From Liquidambar formosana (lineage: Eukaryota; Streptophyta; Magnoliopsida; Saxifragales; Altingiaceae): a stretch of 64,000 bases of DNA. Position 1 is the stretch's first letter, and every line of letters begins with the position of its first letter. This document shows, in pieces, positions 11,400 to 21,584 of this stretch. Made by a program: the position numbers and the translations under genes. The notes under the pieces were generated by a model. It was not told where the DNA came from. It was given only the letters and a program-made list of their open reading frames with translations, and searched no databases. Where the stretch lies: the NCBI GenBank assembly GCA_039720395.1, contig CM077823.1:38856536-38920535 (forward strand). The letters are read 5' to 3'.

Positions 11400-12600
11400 C
11401 TTTTTCCTTTTTTAGTGTGTTAGCAAAAAAAAAAAAAAAAAAAAAAAAAAACTATTGAAACACATCCATGTAATTTATTTAATTTTTAAATTATTCATGT
11501 ATGTTAAATTAACTACATGTCTTTTTAATTTATTCTTTTTCAATGAGAAGGGTTTGTGTTTCTAGATGTTAGCTTTACTAACTTTTTAATAATAAAAAAA
11601 TCAGATCAAAACACCCAAAAAAAAAAAAAAAAAAAAACAAAAGATATGATAAGAACGTTAACAGCTGTAAATCTGACCCTCCCTCTAATTTTTTTATTTT
11701 ATTTGTTTCCATTTTCGATCTAAAGGCACTTGAGGGTGCAATTATCATTATGCACATTTCCCTCTCAGTTGAGTAAACAGATGAAGGTAGCATTAAGACT
11801 TTAGAGTCAAACCTTGCTAAAACTCATCTACGGTTCCGTAAAATCTGCCCTAAGTTATATATCTAAATAAATTGTGATTTTAGAGAAAGAAGCTATGAAT
11901 TATATATGTGATTGTTAAAGCTGGTTTCACATAAGACAGAATAGTAAACCTTTATTGTTCTAGATATAAACCCTAGGAAGGATTGCTTCTAATCATCCCA
12001 AGCAATTGGAAAGAACTTTGCATTGTTTTGGGATCCAAACCTTTGAATGAACTAGCAAGGTATATTCAAATCACCCCATTTAGAATGATGGTTCTGTTGA
12101 CAAAATTACATAGAGAACATAATGACAACACTCATTTCAACGGGACATCCAAACAGGCTTGGAACAAGGGTTTTATATACATATGTGCATATTGGAGTTT
12201 CCAAACAATTTTGCTTTATGGGATTTTAGCTCACTACTACACTAAGCATGTCTTTGAGCAGCCCATCAAACTCTAAGACCACCCAACCCAACTTTATTTT
12301 AGAAGCCCAAGCAGAGATAGGTGAATGTTCAGATTTGCCCAATGGTCAATACCAGCTGCAATAAGGTTCCCATACATTAGATACTGATTATATTATAAGG
12401 ATCCAAATGAACATATTGATCCATCAAATGCCTCAACGTCTGCACCAACATATAAAATTGAAGTATCTGTAGTCTTTTTACGCACAGATTAGGAAATGTC
12501 ACATAGACAAACATCCTGAGATTCTAACATATTGAAGTCGTAGTAAACTATAGACGGTGTATGAGTCATAGACTTGTAGTATTAATAGGGTATGTCATAC
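11400..12600. other. No gene seen between kinase relics
   Basis: Poly-A and poly-T tracts (11425-11450, 11618-11637) and AT-rich sequence. An open frame at 11983-12276 (97 codons, plus strand) resembles nothing I know and is probably chance. Confidence 0.35.
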
Positions 12601-12628
12601 CAGGCTGGTTAACCCACGAATTGAAGTA

Positions 12629-13002
12629 TCAAACCTCATCACGCATGGTTTTGACGCCAACTGTCTCACCATGACTCAGGCAACCATATAAATCCTGCAA
12701 ATGCTTAGCAATTTCCTTCATGGTTGGACGCTGTAGTGGAGAAAATTCCAAACAGCTCATTGCCAGCTTTGTGATTATAGATCCATCATAAGCATCATAT
12801 TCAGGTTCTTTCTCAAGGCTTTCGTGGACAAGAGAAAACTCTGCCTTTCCACCAGAGTATAATCTCTGTGTCTTGTACTCATTATGAGCCCAAAAGTCGA
12901 CTATGGTCTCATCGGGATGTTTCTTATCGATGACTCTTTTGGCTATAAGACTCAGAAGTAGAACACCATATGAGTAGACATCGCATTTGACTGACCATTT
13001 AC
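12629..13002 (-). CDS. Receptor-like/cytoplasmic protein kinase, last exon
   Basis: Minus-strand exon carrying kinase subdomains IX-XI: GKWSVKCDVYSYGVLLLSLI, an acidic spacer, then ITKLAMSCLEFSPLQRPTMK with the invariant Arg of subdomain XI, a short helical tail and a stop at 12629-12631. The DVYSYG aspartate and the RPTM arginine are intact and there is no frame break over 124 codons. The upstream edge is an acceptor (CAG at 13003-13005), so the in-frame ATG at 13021 is not a true start. No exon with the N-lobe or catalytic loop was found further upstream, where a LINE fragment is inserted at 13455-13885. Either the gene extends across a large intron or this is an orphan exon. Confidence 0.65.
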
Positions 13003-13454
13003 CTGTCAAGAATCTTTGCAAAAATTAGTAAGCAAAAAAATCGAAGAAGATATCATTCAAGTTGGTAAAACACACAACATGGACATAAATGTCATAAAAT
13101 ATTTAATTTAGAGAAGTTTTCAGAATTTCAAATATCTATCCACAATGCCTATATGCAGTTGGAATCAGCCTTCCATTAGCAGTACAAACGAACAACAATA
13201 TATCTAGTGCGCTAGTTTATTATACGATCCTAAGATGACTTATTGTCATTGGATAATAAAAGTAGTGAATGTCACTTGTGATCTTGGAAGACGAGAGAAC
13301 GTAAGAGTAATCCATTGCCACTTATTCAGGATATGCCCCATGGCATATAGGAGAAAAGTTTAATATTATTCGGTTCTAAATAACAAGGAGAGCCAGTAGA
13401 CCTACACAAAGCACGGAAACTTCATTCCTGACTTCAAGTTCTGCCTGGTCCAAT

Positions 13455-13885
13455 GTTTGAGTAATCCTGACTTCATTCCTCCTTGGAGCCTTCGAGTCCG
13501 TTCACAGAATTGTAAAACGTACTTAAGGCGTATGAGGTTTCAATTTTCTCATATTTTTAGGGAAGGGAATGCTGTGGCAGATAAAGTTGCAAATTTAGGT
13601 CTTAACTATTCTGGGTTTCAGTGGTGGTCGGTTGCTCCTTCCTCCCTTAATGGTCTTCTTTGCCGTGATATGTGCGGAAAGCCTTCTTATAGGTTTAAGT
13701 CTTAATCTTTTTATCTTGTGATCGAGCTGGCTAGTGGTATCCCACATGGCCCTAGACCAGACTTGTCTTTGAATTCTTTTTTCTCTCTCCCCCCCCCCCC
13801 TCTTCTTTTTTCTTGCTTGTATTCTTTTTCTTCTATTAATAATATGGAGGACTAGAGTTCCATTTATAAAAATAAAATAAAAAAA
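13455..13885 (+). mobile_element. 5'-truncated L1 LINE insertion with target duplication
   Basis: AAGTTCTGCCTGGTCCAAT occurs at 13436-13454 and again at 13884-13902. Between them lies the end of an L1 ORF2 (RNase H), its 3' UTR and an A-rich tail (AAAATAAAATAAAAAAA). Short length, tail and a 17-19 bp duplication are the classical signs of target-primed reverse transcription. It lies about 450 bp upstream of the kinase exon at 12629-13002, probably within that gene's intron. Confidence 0.9.
13457..13704 (+). pseudogene. LINE ORF2 C-terminus (RNase H) fragment
   Basis: The open frame reads …FSHIFREGNAVADKVANLG followed by WW and a C-terminal GKPSYRFKS, the typical last segment of plant L1 RNase H-like (RVT_3) domains. 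Only the terminal Asp region of the DEDD set is present. The fragment is truncated upstream by the insertion, so it has no start of its own. It belongs to a different LINE subfamily from the long element at 47.7-52.6 kb. Confidence 0.85.
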
Positions 13886-13904
13886 GTTCTGCCTGGTCCA
13901 ATTG

Positions 13905-14600
13905 ATGTCCAGTTTGTTGCAAGCTTAATAAATTCCATCTACATACTTAACCAGGGGAAAAAATTTGGGGTTCCATGAAGCCCTCCAAAACCCCAGCTTT
14001 GATCATTGTTTTATAGCTCTAGTGCTCCATTGTATCAAACACAGACCAAATCACTTAATATTCAAGATGTGGGCATATCTTTTTTTTTTTTTTTTTTTTT
14101 TCATTTTTAATTTTTATATACTATAGTTTCTAGTGTAATTCAAGAAACAAATGAGAAAGTGAGATGACAAGAGTAGGAAAGGTTATAAATTCATAAAAAG
14201 ATCTAATTAATGAAAAAGCAACAGCAGAAATTCAACTAATGAGTCACTGTGTTGATGAGTAGAGATGATCTAAATTCTCTACAAAACTGAGTTTAGGCGA
14301 GGATGAACAGTTCAATCAGAGGAAAGGAAATGTGTAGGTGTGGATGAGAGAGAGAGAGAACAAAGAGAGGGGTTAATACAAGTTCTTTCTGAGGGACCGA
14401 TGGCAGGACATATCTGAGCATAGCACTGACCAAATGCTCCTCAGGATTCTTCTAATTTTTAACTTCAATCTATTCATTTAAATGCAACAGAAGGCCCATT
14501 TTACGCAAGGTAGACTAGCAACTTATATTTAAAGATAAAGCAAGACGACTTTAAAGGAACTCTATATTGAAATAAATTCAAGTAGCATCATCTGACCTTA
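13905..14600. other. No gene seen
   Basis: AT-rich sequence with a poly-T run (14079-14101) and a GA microsatellite near 14347. Possible U3/LTR sequence of the copia element at 14.8 kb may begin in the last part, but its start cannot be set. Confidence 0.3.
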
Positions 14601-14619
14601 ACTTGGCTAAGGCACCAAG

Positions 14620-15851
14620 TGCTGCAGAGTTATAACTATCTTTATCTTATATCTTTATTATGATGATGGGTATTCTTGTAAGTTGCAACTTCTCATTGAT
14701 ACTAAAACCAATACTATAACGAGGGAGAACAATAATGCTCTCACTAGTTATTACCGTCACAACTCTTCTTCTTTGATTTAGTAACTAAACACATAATTCA
14801 ACTTGGTATCAGAGCGCACTCTCTTAGATCTGTCTGAAGTACACGAAGAGGGAAAGAAAAAAAAGAACAGAATGTTGCTGCTGACATCAACCGTAAAGAC
14901 TGTTAAGGCGTCAGCAGGCTAGTTTAACCCACCATCGGGATCGCTTCTTTGAGGGGAGTCTACCTGCAAAATTTTGTCTTAATTGAATGTCTTTTGGTAT
15001 GTTTTTTCTTCCCTTACTTTCTTTGATTTTTTTGGGCAAAAAAAGGCGATTTGAGGAAAAGCTAAAATTAGACGTTTTTAGAGCAACGTGTTGCCTAAAT
15101 TTGTAAGAGAGAGGTCTGATTTGAAGTTTAGTTTGGTCTAGAGGTAAGCATTTGTAAGAATAAAGGAGATCTATGGCTTTTTTGTTGTGTTGGGAGATGG
15201 GAATCTTCAGATTTATTGTTTTTGGATGATTATAGGGTGTTTTTTGTTTATTTAATGCTGTAAACAAGTATTTCCGATTGTTTTGAGCATTTTTCCTTTA
15301 CTTGTAGCTGTGTTTTGAGTCTTGATTGGCTTCTATGGGCTATGGGAGTTAATAAGTGGTGTGTCTGAGACTAATCAGACGATGTCATAAGAAAGCGAGG
15401 TCTCACAAAACTATACAAAGGGGGTAAAGGATCAGATTGGAGAGCGATTGCAACTATGAAGTTAGATAGGCAAAAATTTCCCTCTCAATCAGTGATGTTG
15501 TTTATTAAGACTAAAGGAAAAATGGCGAATTTAACCAGTAAAATTGAAGAATATAAGGTGGATGATCCTTCTTATGACAAATGGGAGGCTGAAAATTCCA
15601 CAATCATGCCTTGGCTCCTTCGTTGAATGCAACTGGAGATTAGTAATGGAAACATATTCCTACATACCGTAAAGCAGATTCGGGAAATAGTCTTACAGAC
15701 CTACTCGAAAAAGGGTAATGTACAAAAATTTATTATTAGAAGCATCGGATTCATGACACTAGGAAAAATAACTCTTCGTTAGCAACTTATTTTCATATTT
15801 TATGGGATTTGTGGCAGGAGTTAAACCATTATCAAGGGCTTCAATTCCTTA
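14620..15851 (+). mobile_element. Ty1/copia retrotransposon remnant (LTR end, PBS, gag)
   Basis: TGGTATCAGAGC at 14804-14815 is the canonical copia primer-binding site for initiator tRNA-Met. It follows a likely LTR end, CA at 14799-14800. A 640-bp leader leads to a broken gag. The right side is interrupted by a Tourist-like MITE and no pol is seen. The LTR start is uncertain; TG at 14620 is one candidate. Confidence 0.7.
15456..15845 (+). pseudogene. copia gag (UBN2-type) relic
   Basis: From ATG 15456 the frame reads KLDRQKFPSQSVMLFIKTKG, then WEAENSTIMPWL and IREIVLQTYS. These match conserved copia gag blocks (Gly-Lys-Gly near the start, W-x-x-EN-S-x-x-M-x-WL, and the EIW…YS helix). TGA at 15624-15626 interrupts it. 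After a frame change near 15735 homology continues as LATYFHILWDLWQELNHYQG up to the MITE boundary. No zinc knuckle is reached. It would have encoded the nucleocapsid precursor. Confidence 0.75.
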
Positions 15852-16069
15852 CCCTCCATTTGGTTCATGGATTCTATCAAGGAAAAAAAAAGGAAGGGAA
15901 AAAAAATGAGGAGGAAAGAAAATGAAAGGAAAAGATAAAATCATATCAAGCTAAAATTATACCAATTCTTCTTTTTCTTCCAATTTTCCATTGCAACCAA
16001 ATAAAGAAAAGTACAATTCCTTCTATTTTATTTTTTTTCCTTGATAAAATCCGCAAACCAAATAGAGCC
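15852..16069. mobile_element. Tourist-like MITE
   Basis: Ends CCCTCCATTTGGTTCATGG and (inverted) GGCTCTATTTGGTTTGCGG are diverged terminal inverted repeats, flanked by TTA on both sides (15849-15851, 16070-16072), the PIF/Harbinger target duplication. It inserted into or just beyond the copia gag relic. Confidence 0.65.
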
Positions 16070-16083
16070 TTAAAAAAAAAAAA

Positions 16084-16255
16084 GGGAAAAATAAATGAAG
16101 AGGAAAGAAAATAAAAAGAAAAGATAAAATCATATCAAGTCAAAATTATTCAAATTCTTTTTTTTCTTCCAATTTTCCATTGCAACTAAATAAAGAAAAA
16201 TACAATTCCTTATATTTTTTTTTTCATTGATAAAATCTGGAAACCAAATAGAGCC
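16084..16255. repeat. Second, partial tandem copy of the MITE
   Basis: About 170 bp that repeats 15896-16069 with a period of about 189 bp, including AAAGATAAAATCATATCAAG and the right terminus AACCAAATAGAGCC. It lacks the left terminal repeat, so it arose by tandem duplication, not by transposition. Confidence 0.7.
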
Positions 16256-16608
16256 GGGAAAATTACAATTAAAAAAAAATGTAAATTTAATAAATATATA
16301 ATTTTTTAAGGTAAAAATTTTATTGGGTGAGCTACAATCACCTCCTCTAAAGTTTAGGGAAACTATAATAACCTCTGTTGTCATTTTGAAAATTAAGACA
16401 CTTTGAAATTTAGTGGTGATGACATTTTTTTTTTTTTTTTTTTGATAACGAGGAAATTCTTTTTCGCAAACCCAATTCGATAGACTTCACAATTCATATA
16501 AATCAAGTAACTTCAAAACTTATAAAAACCATAAAACCTTATATGAGAGTAGCCCCAAAAATTTCAACAAATGTTGAATTCGATCAAAACCTCCACACCC
16601 TTAAGCGT

Positions 16609-16739
16609 TGTTAGGATATATTTGTATATATTTTATATCTTAGGGGTATTGTAGGTATTTACCTTGTATAGGGTTTTCTAGTATTTTATATACCTTGTAT
16701 TATTTCAAATTTGTATAATTGAAATCGTAGCTTTCAGCA
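16609..16739 (+). mobile_element. Short copia LTR (131 bp)
   Basis: Runs TGTTAGGATATA…TTTCAGCA, with TG…CA ends and TATA-like sequence inside. It is followed at 16749-16760 by TGGTATCAGAGC, the copia primer-binding site. No second LTR copy was found downstream, so boundaries rest on the TG/CA ends and PBS spacing. The 9-bp gap to the PBS is longer than usual. Confidence 0.6.
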
Positions 16740-16748
16740 AAGCTTTTA

Positions 16749-16760
16749 TGGTATCAGAGC
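16749..16760 (+). promoter_or_regulatory. Copia primer-binding site
   Basis: TGGTATCAGAGC is complementary to the 3' end of plant initiator tRNA-Met and is the usual priming site for minus-strand DNA in Ty1/copia elements. It belongs to the element whose gag lies at 19405-20232. Confidence 0.8.
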
Positions 16761-16908
16761 CGTAAGGCTTCGAAACATCCTCCTTCGCACAAATCAGCAA
16801 TTGCAAGCCAATCATAAGCCAATTGCAAGCCAATCTTCTCTCGTTCTTCACGAATCAGCATCGTCTCTCTCCTTTCGCGTGAATCAGCACCACACACTCA
16901 ATCGATAG

Positions 16909-19059
16909 TGTCACACTTCAAACCCAAAATACTGGATTTGGCGACATGATTGTCATAACCCATATAGGACTACGTCCCACATAGGCTAGACCACTTAACA
17001 ATGTCAACCTGTAATAAAGTTGTTTCCAATAATCGATCCACAATAAAATTCAAGCCATAGCATAACTAAAGTCTCAACAATTAATTGAAATAACTAAATA
17101 AATCCATATCCATCAAGCTAAATTGTCACCTCCAATAACCTATTACAGCGTCCATTTAAATAATAAACTAATTCTTCTAACTACTAAAATAAAAGTTCTA
17201 ATTAAACTAGCAAATCAAGCCATCGACACCCTAACTCTTCGTATGCAGAAGCCACTCACATCAAGCTATTCATCTGTGGGGAAAAATATAAGGGGTGAGC
17301 ATAACGCTCAGCAAGAAAACATTACACAATATATACAGGAAGAGGTCAACATATTCGCACGATTGATTTAAAAACATGAGTAACAAAACAATAGAGTTTC
17401 ACAATAAATCATTTCTTTCAATTCGGTAGGCATATAAACTTTTAGAAATAATTCTCTTTCTTTCAATTCAATAAACAATAACACTGAAACACATCCGATA
17501 ACAATGCATTCGATAAATCACTTTAAAATCACTGATTCATATACAAATCAATAAAACACTAGTTCATACAAGTACTTCCTCTAGCTAGACTTACATTCAA
17601 TAGGCGCCCATCATCGTGGGACTTTACACTACATCAGTACTGATGACCAACAGTATTAGAATCCCCTGTTGGCACGGACCAATTTTATAACAGTATTAGA
17701 ATCTTCTGCTGGGACGGACCAATAATCTAACTAGAGTTCACACTTATACAATAAACATTTGGCAAATATTTTTCACAAATAAAATAGATTCAAAACACGT
17801 ATGTAAAACAATTTCAATAAATGACTATTTTTGCTTAACCCACAGTACATAAAAAATAACCATTTTGATAGTGAAATAATTTTGAAAACAATTGCCCATA
17901 AATCATTGACTCACAAAAGAGGAATAAAAATCAGATTTATTTTTATTTAATCAAAGAGGGCGATACATTGTGCAAGTTCCCTTACCTCAAGCCAAACCTT
18001 CAACAATCCAAGCGATCAAACTCCTAACAATCCCAACGCTAGTCAGAACCTAAAATCAATAATATTCTTTATCAATAAATCATACTTAAGATAAAAAGTC
18101 TCTCCAGCGAAGTGGTGCGTTAAGGGTTCAACGTCTAATTCTCATGGCCTTATAATGCTTACTATATTTAATATAATTAATATATACACTAACGTGGCAT
18201 TAAAATAGACTTATGTTAAATTATAAATTAATAGGTTTGAATTACTTTTTAACACAGCAAAGTTACCAGTCAATCCGAGGGAAGTTGACAGTCAGAATGT
18301 AGTAAAACAGCAGCAGAATTTTTGTATTAACTTCCAATGCTACCCAAGGCAAAAGCAGAAGTTCACCCAATGATTTTCCCTCAAAAGCAGTCCCTAAATC
18401 TATAGGAGAGATGTTTGTGGAAGGGTGTATGGTAGGGTTTTGAGAAAATTTGTAGTGTTAGACATGGGAAGTGGTGGAAACCACCATTTTTGGCTTTCCT
18501 TATCACCCAAACCCATAGAAAGAGATTTTTGGTGGTTGGATGATCTTGTGCAGCAGCTATGAAGGGGTTTTTGAGTGGTGGTGATGATGGTTTAGTGATT
18601 GTAGAAGTGATAGAGATGGAGGATTGGATTAGAGAAGAAAATCTTAGTAACACGGTAAAGTTACCAGTCAACAGATGGTAAGTTACCTATAAACAGACAC
18701 GAAGTTGGCAGTCGATTCGTAGGAAACAGTATCAGCTCCTTTTTTTATCCTTCTCTCTTGCTTTCTTTTCTTTTTTCTCTCTTTATATTGTTTTCAGTCA
18801 AAAGAATATAAATCCTCCCTAAAGGTTTCTTATATAGGGTGCAAGTTAATCCTAACCTAATTAGGATTACCTTCAAAGTTAGTGTTTGATTATGATACGA
18901 AAACTATCACTCATTGATTAGAAAACAATCACCTTGTTTGGCTACAAAGTTGAATGTGTTCGAGGTTAATTCTAAATTAACTCATACGTTTAAATCTAAC
19001 TAAAGGCAATCAATTTTATAGTTAATTAATTTACCCTAAGAAAAATTCAGGGTTTTACA
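16909..19059 (+). mobile_element. Solo LTR (about 2.15 kb) inside the copia leader
   Basis: The element begins TGTCACACTTC and ends GGGTTTTACA (TG…CA). The 5-bp duplication GATAG stands at 16904-16908 and 19060-19064. No internal retroviral-type coding region is seen, so it looks like a single LTR left after LTR-LTR recombination. Its last 270 bp match 53360-53620. It splits the leader of the copia element between PBS and gag. Orientation is inferred from that shared end. Confidence 0.75.
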
Positions 19060-19404
19060 GATAGCCTCTCTCTCCACGATCCCAATCGCAATATCTATCG
19101 TACACATCGCAACTTGAAGCCACATCTGTCTCGTAGCACCTGTTATTCATATAGCAGCACCATCACACACCCATTAGACCAAATCCAAGGTAGTCACACC
19201 ATTTGCACCCTTCGCACATCAATCGCAAGACCCATAGCAGCAATTGCAACCCTCCAAATCAGTCGATTTCCTTGCTTACAACCTATCGCACATCCCTTAC
19301 ACTACCCATACCCTTGATTTCTCTCTATCGCATCAGCATCTTCTTCATAACAGCCGGCAATTGCACCTCCCTCTCTTGTAAAGCCTCTCTTCTCTAGTTG
19401 AATC

Positions 19405-20232
19405 ATGACCCACACTAATTCAGATTCTCTTCAAGCTACAAGTGTGAAATTGACGGATGATAACTATACTTATTGGGCCTATGTTATGAAGAATTTTTTG
19501 TTAGGAAAGAATATGTGGGGTTATGTAACAAGAACTACTCTGAAGCCTAGTAATGCCACAGCTGAAAAATATGCAGAATTTCTTGAAATTTGGGAGATGA
19601 ATAATGCTAAAATTATCACTTGGATTAATAATTCTATTGAACAATCCATTAAGATTCAGTTAGCTAAGTTCTTTACTGCCAAAGAAATTTGGGATTACTT
19701 GTCCAAGGTGTATATGCATTCTAATTTTGTAAAGAGGTATCAGTTGGAACATGACATTAGTGAAACCCCTCAGGGTACCCGTAGCATTCAGGAGTTTTAC
19801 GCTATTATGACTGGTTTTTGGGATCGATTGGCTCTCACAAAACCCAAGAAACTAAGTGTAAACACTGTGTATTGTAACTACAGGGAGGAACAACGCCTTG
19901 TTCAGTTTCTTATAGCTCTGCGCGATGAGTTTGAGGCTATTCGGGGCACCATACTTCATCGTACTCCTCTTCCTTCGGTTGATTCAGTGGTTAATGAATT
20001 ATTGGGAGAGGAAACTCGTTTCAAATCCAAAAAGGGCTTGCTTCCTAATTTGTCTACTCCGTCAGTATTTGCAGTACCTCCCAAACCTCATACTAGCACT
20101 CAAAATAGTCAACGATCGAAGGTAGCTGTTGATGAATGTAGTTTCTATCAGCAGAAAGGTCATTGGAAGGTACAGTGTCCTAAACTTTTGAACAAGCAAG
20201 CACCTATTTCCCACCTTCTGCTCAATACATGA
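19405..20232 (+). pseudogene. copia gag (UBN2 family), 275 codons
   Basis: Uninterrupted from ATG 19405 to TGA 20230. N-terminal block LTDDNYTYWAYVMKNFLLGK, central IWDYLSKVYM and LEHDISETPQGTRSIQEFY, and a VNELLGEE motif place it in the Ty1/copia gag polyprotein family (UBN2). Near the end, CSFYQQKGHWKVQC is the CCHC zinc knuckle with the second Cys replaced by Tyr, which should abolish zinc binding. The frame ends right after the knuckle, and no protease, integrase or RT follows. The full polyprotein is usually over 1300 residues, so this is a truncated, non-autonomous element. Confidence 0.85.
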
Positions 20233-20342
20233 TACTGATACTGATATAACTTATATCAACGTGTACTGACCTGATCATTGCTATATATAATTTTTATTTT
20301 TTATAATATTTATTTTTACAAACCCGTGCGTTAGGTTAGAAA

Positions 20343-20346
20343 CTAG
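20343..20346 (+). mobile_element. Decayed Helitron 3' terminus
   Basis: ACCCGTGCGTT followed by AGGTTAGAAACTAG|T resembles a plant Helitron 3' end (hairpin arm, spacer, CTAG, inserted before T). The right arm of the hairpin is lost. No 5' end was assigned, so only the terminus is called. Confidence 0.4.
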
Positions 20347-20634
20347 TTAAAAGAAATCACACTTGCCTTTCAGAATAAAATATCCCACCCAAAAAACAAA
20401 AAACAAAGGTGTTAAGGGTTGGGCAGCCTCAAGATGCTTCCCCTAATAAATGAACGGCCGCCAGTCTGTGTTTTCGCCTCTAGTAGCCTTGTGCCACCTA
20501 CACACAATGCATTAAATTGTTCATTCTCTAGCCTTGTGCCACCATCTAATCCTGTTTTCTATCACCCACCTTCTGCTCAATACACCTTCTAGACACGCCG
20601 TTATGCTAGGATGGATACCACTAAGACATTCTAC

Positions 20635-21300
20635 GTTCATTTCGGGTCATCAAAATTAGTTTATTCAGCTACCCTCACAATTTGATTTGATTGTAATTTG
20701 ATTAGTTTCTGTACAAATCAATGAAAAATTTTATAAAATGATTGCTGGGAACTATTCCAAAATAATAACCGATCACATTTTATAGTAATTCGATTGTATT
20801 TTTTAATTTGTTATCATACAATGTGATTAAGTTATATTTATACCAATGACCACATGCATGCCATACAATGTCCTAAGAGTACCCATGAAAACAATGGTGT
20901 ACGAGCTAATCCATCATATTTTGTCATAACCTTATCAAAAATTTTAATTAGATTTTTACAAAAAAAAAAAAAAAAAATCAGTCACCACATGCGGTATGGT
21001 ATCCAAGGGTACCATAGTTGACTTGCAATGAAAGAAATTTATAAGAGTTTTGGACTTGGAAAGTCTAATTATATTCATATTGTATTCTTGGTATGCCTGT
21101 GGAGTTTATTGTTTTAAAACTAATCAGCAGAAAGGCTAGGTATTTATTTTTAATCATCTTATGTAAATCAATTTTATTTGCATTCAATTGCCAAAAATAT
21201 TTGTATTCTTTCCTTCAATTATTTTATCATTCCAACATCTATAGTATAGTATAGTATTATTATTTCTTTGGGGGTGCAAATTAGATACCTTCAGACTGGT
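20635..21300. repeat. Repeat W, copy 1
   Basis: This 0.67-kb non-coding segment is repeated in the same orientation at 26645-27385 with clear divergence and a roughly 90-bp length difference (extra at 27080-27170). It is older than the near-identical duplications nearby. No coding content. Confidence 0.8.
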
Positions 21301-21584
21301 GTTTACAACCAATTAAAAACTCTCCAAATTTACAACCAATTAACCCATTAAATGATCAAAACATTCCTAAATCTAATAGGACCCCTTTTTTCTTGGGGAA
21401 ATTAGCAATTACCTCTATTAGGAGACTGCTTTTAACCAAAACTCCACCATAAGGGTTTTTAACTCTATAACCCCTTTTTTAAAAGATTCTTTTACCATAA
21501 GGAAATCTGTTTTTTTTTTTAATTCCAACAATACCCTCCCATGATTTATGCTTTCCCCACGATCTATCTTTCCTTCCCATCATT

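Noticed and set aside
11983..12276. 97-codon plus-strand frame
   Set aside because: No recognisable motif, no supporting splice or start context; left as intergenic.
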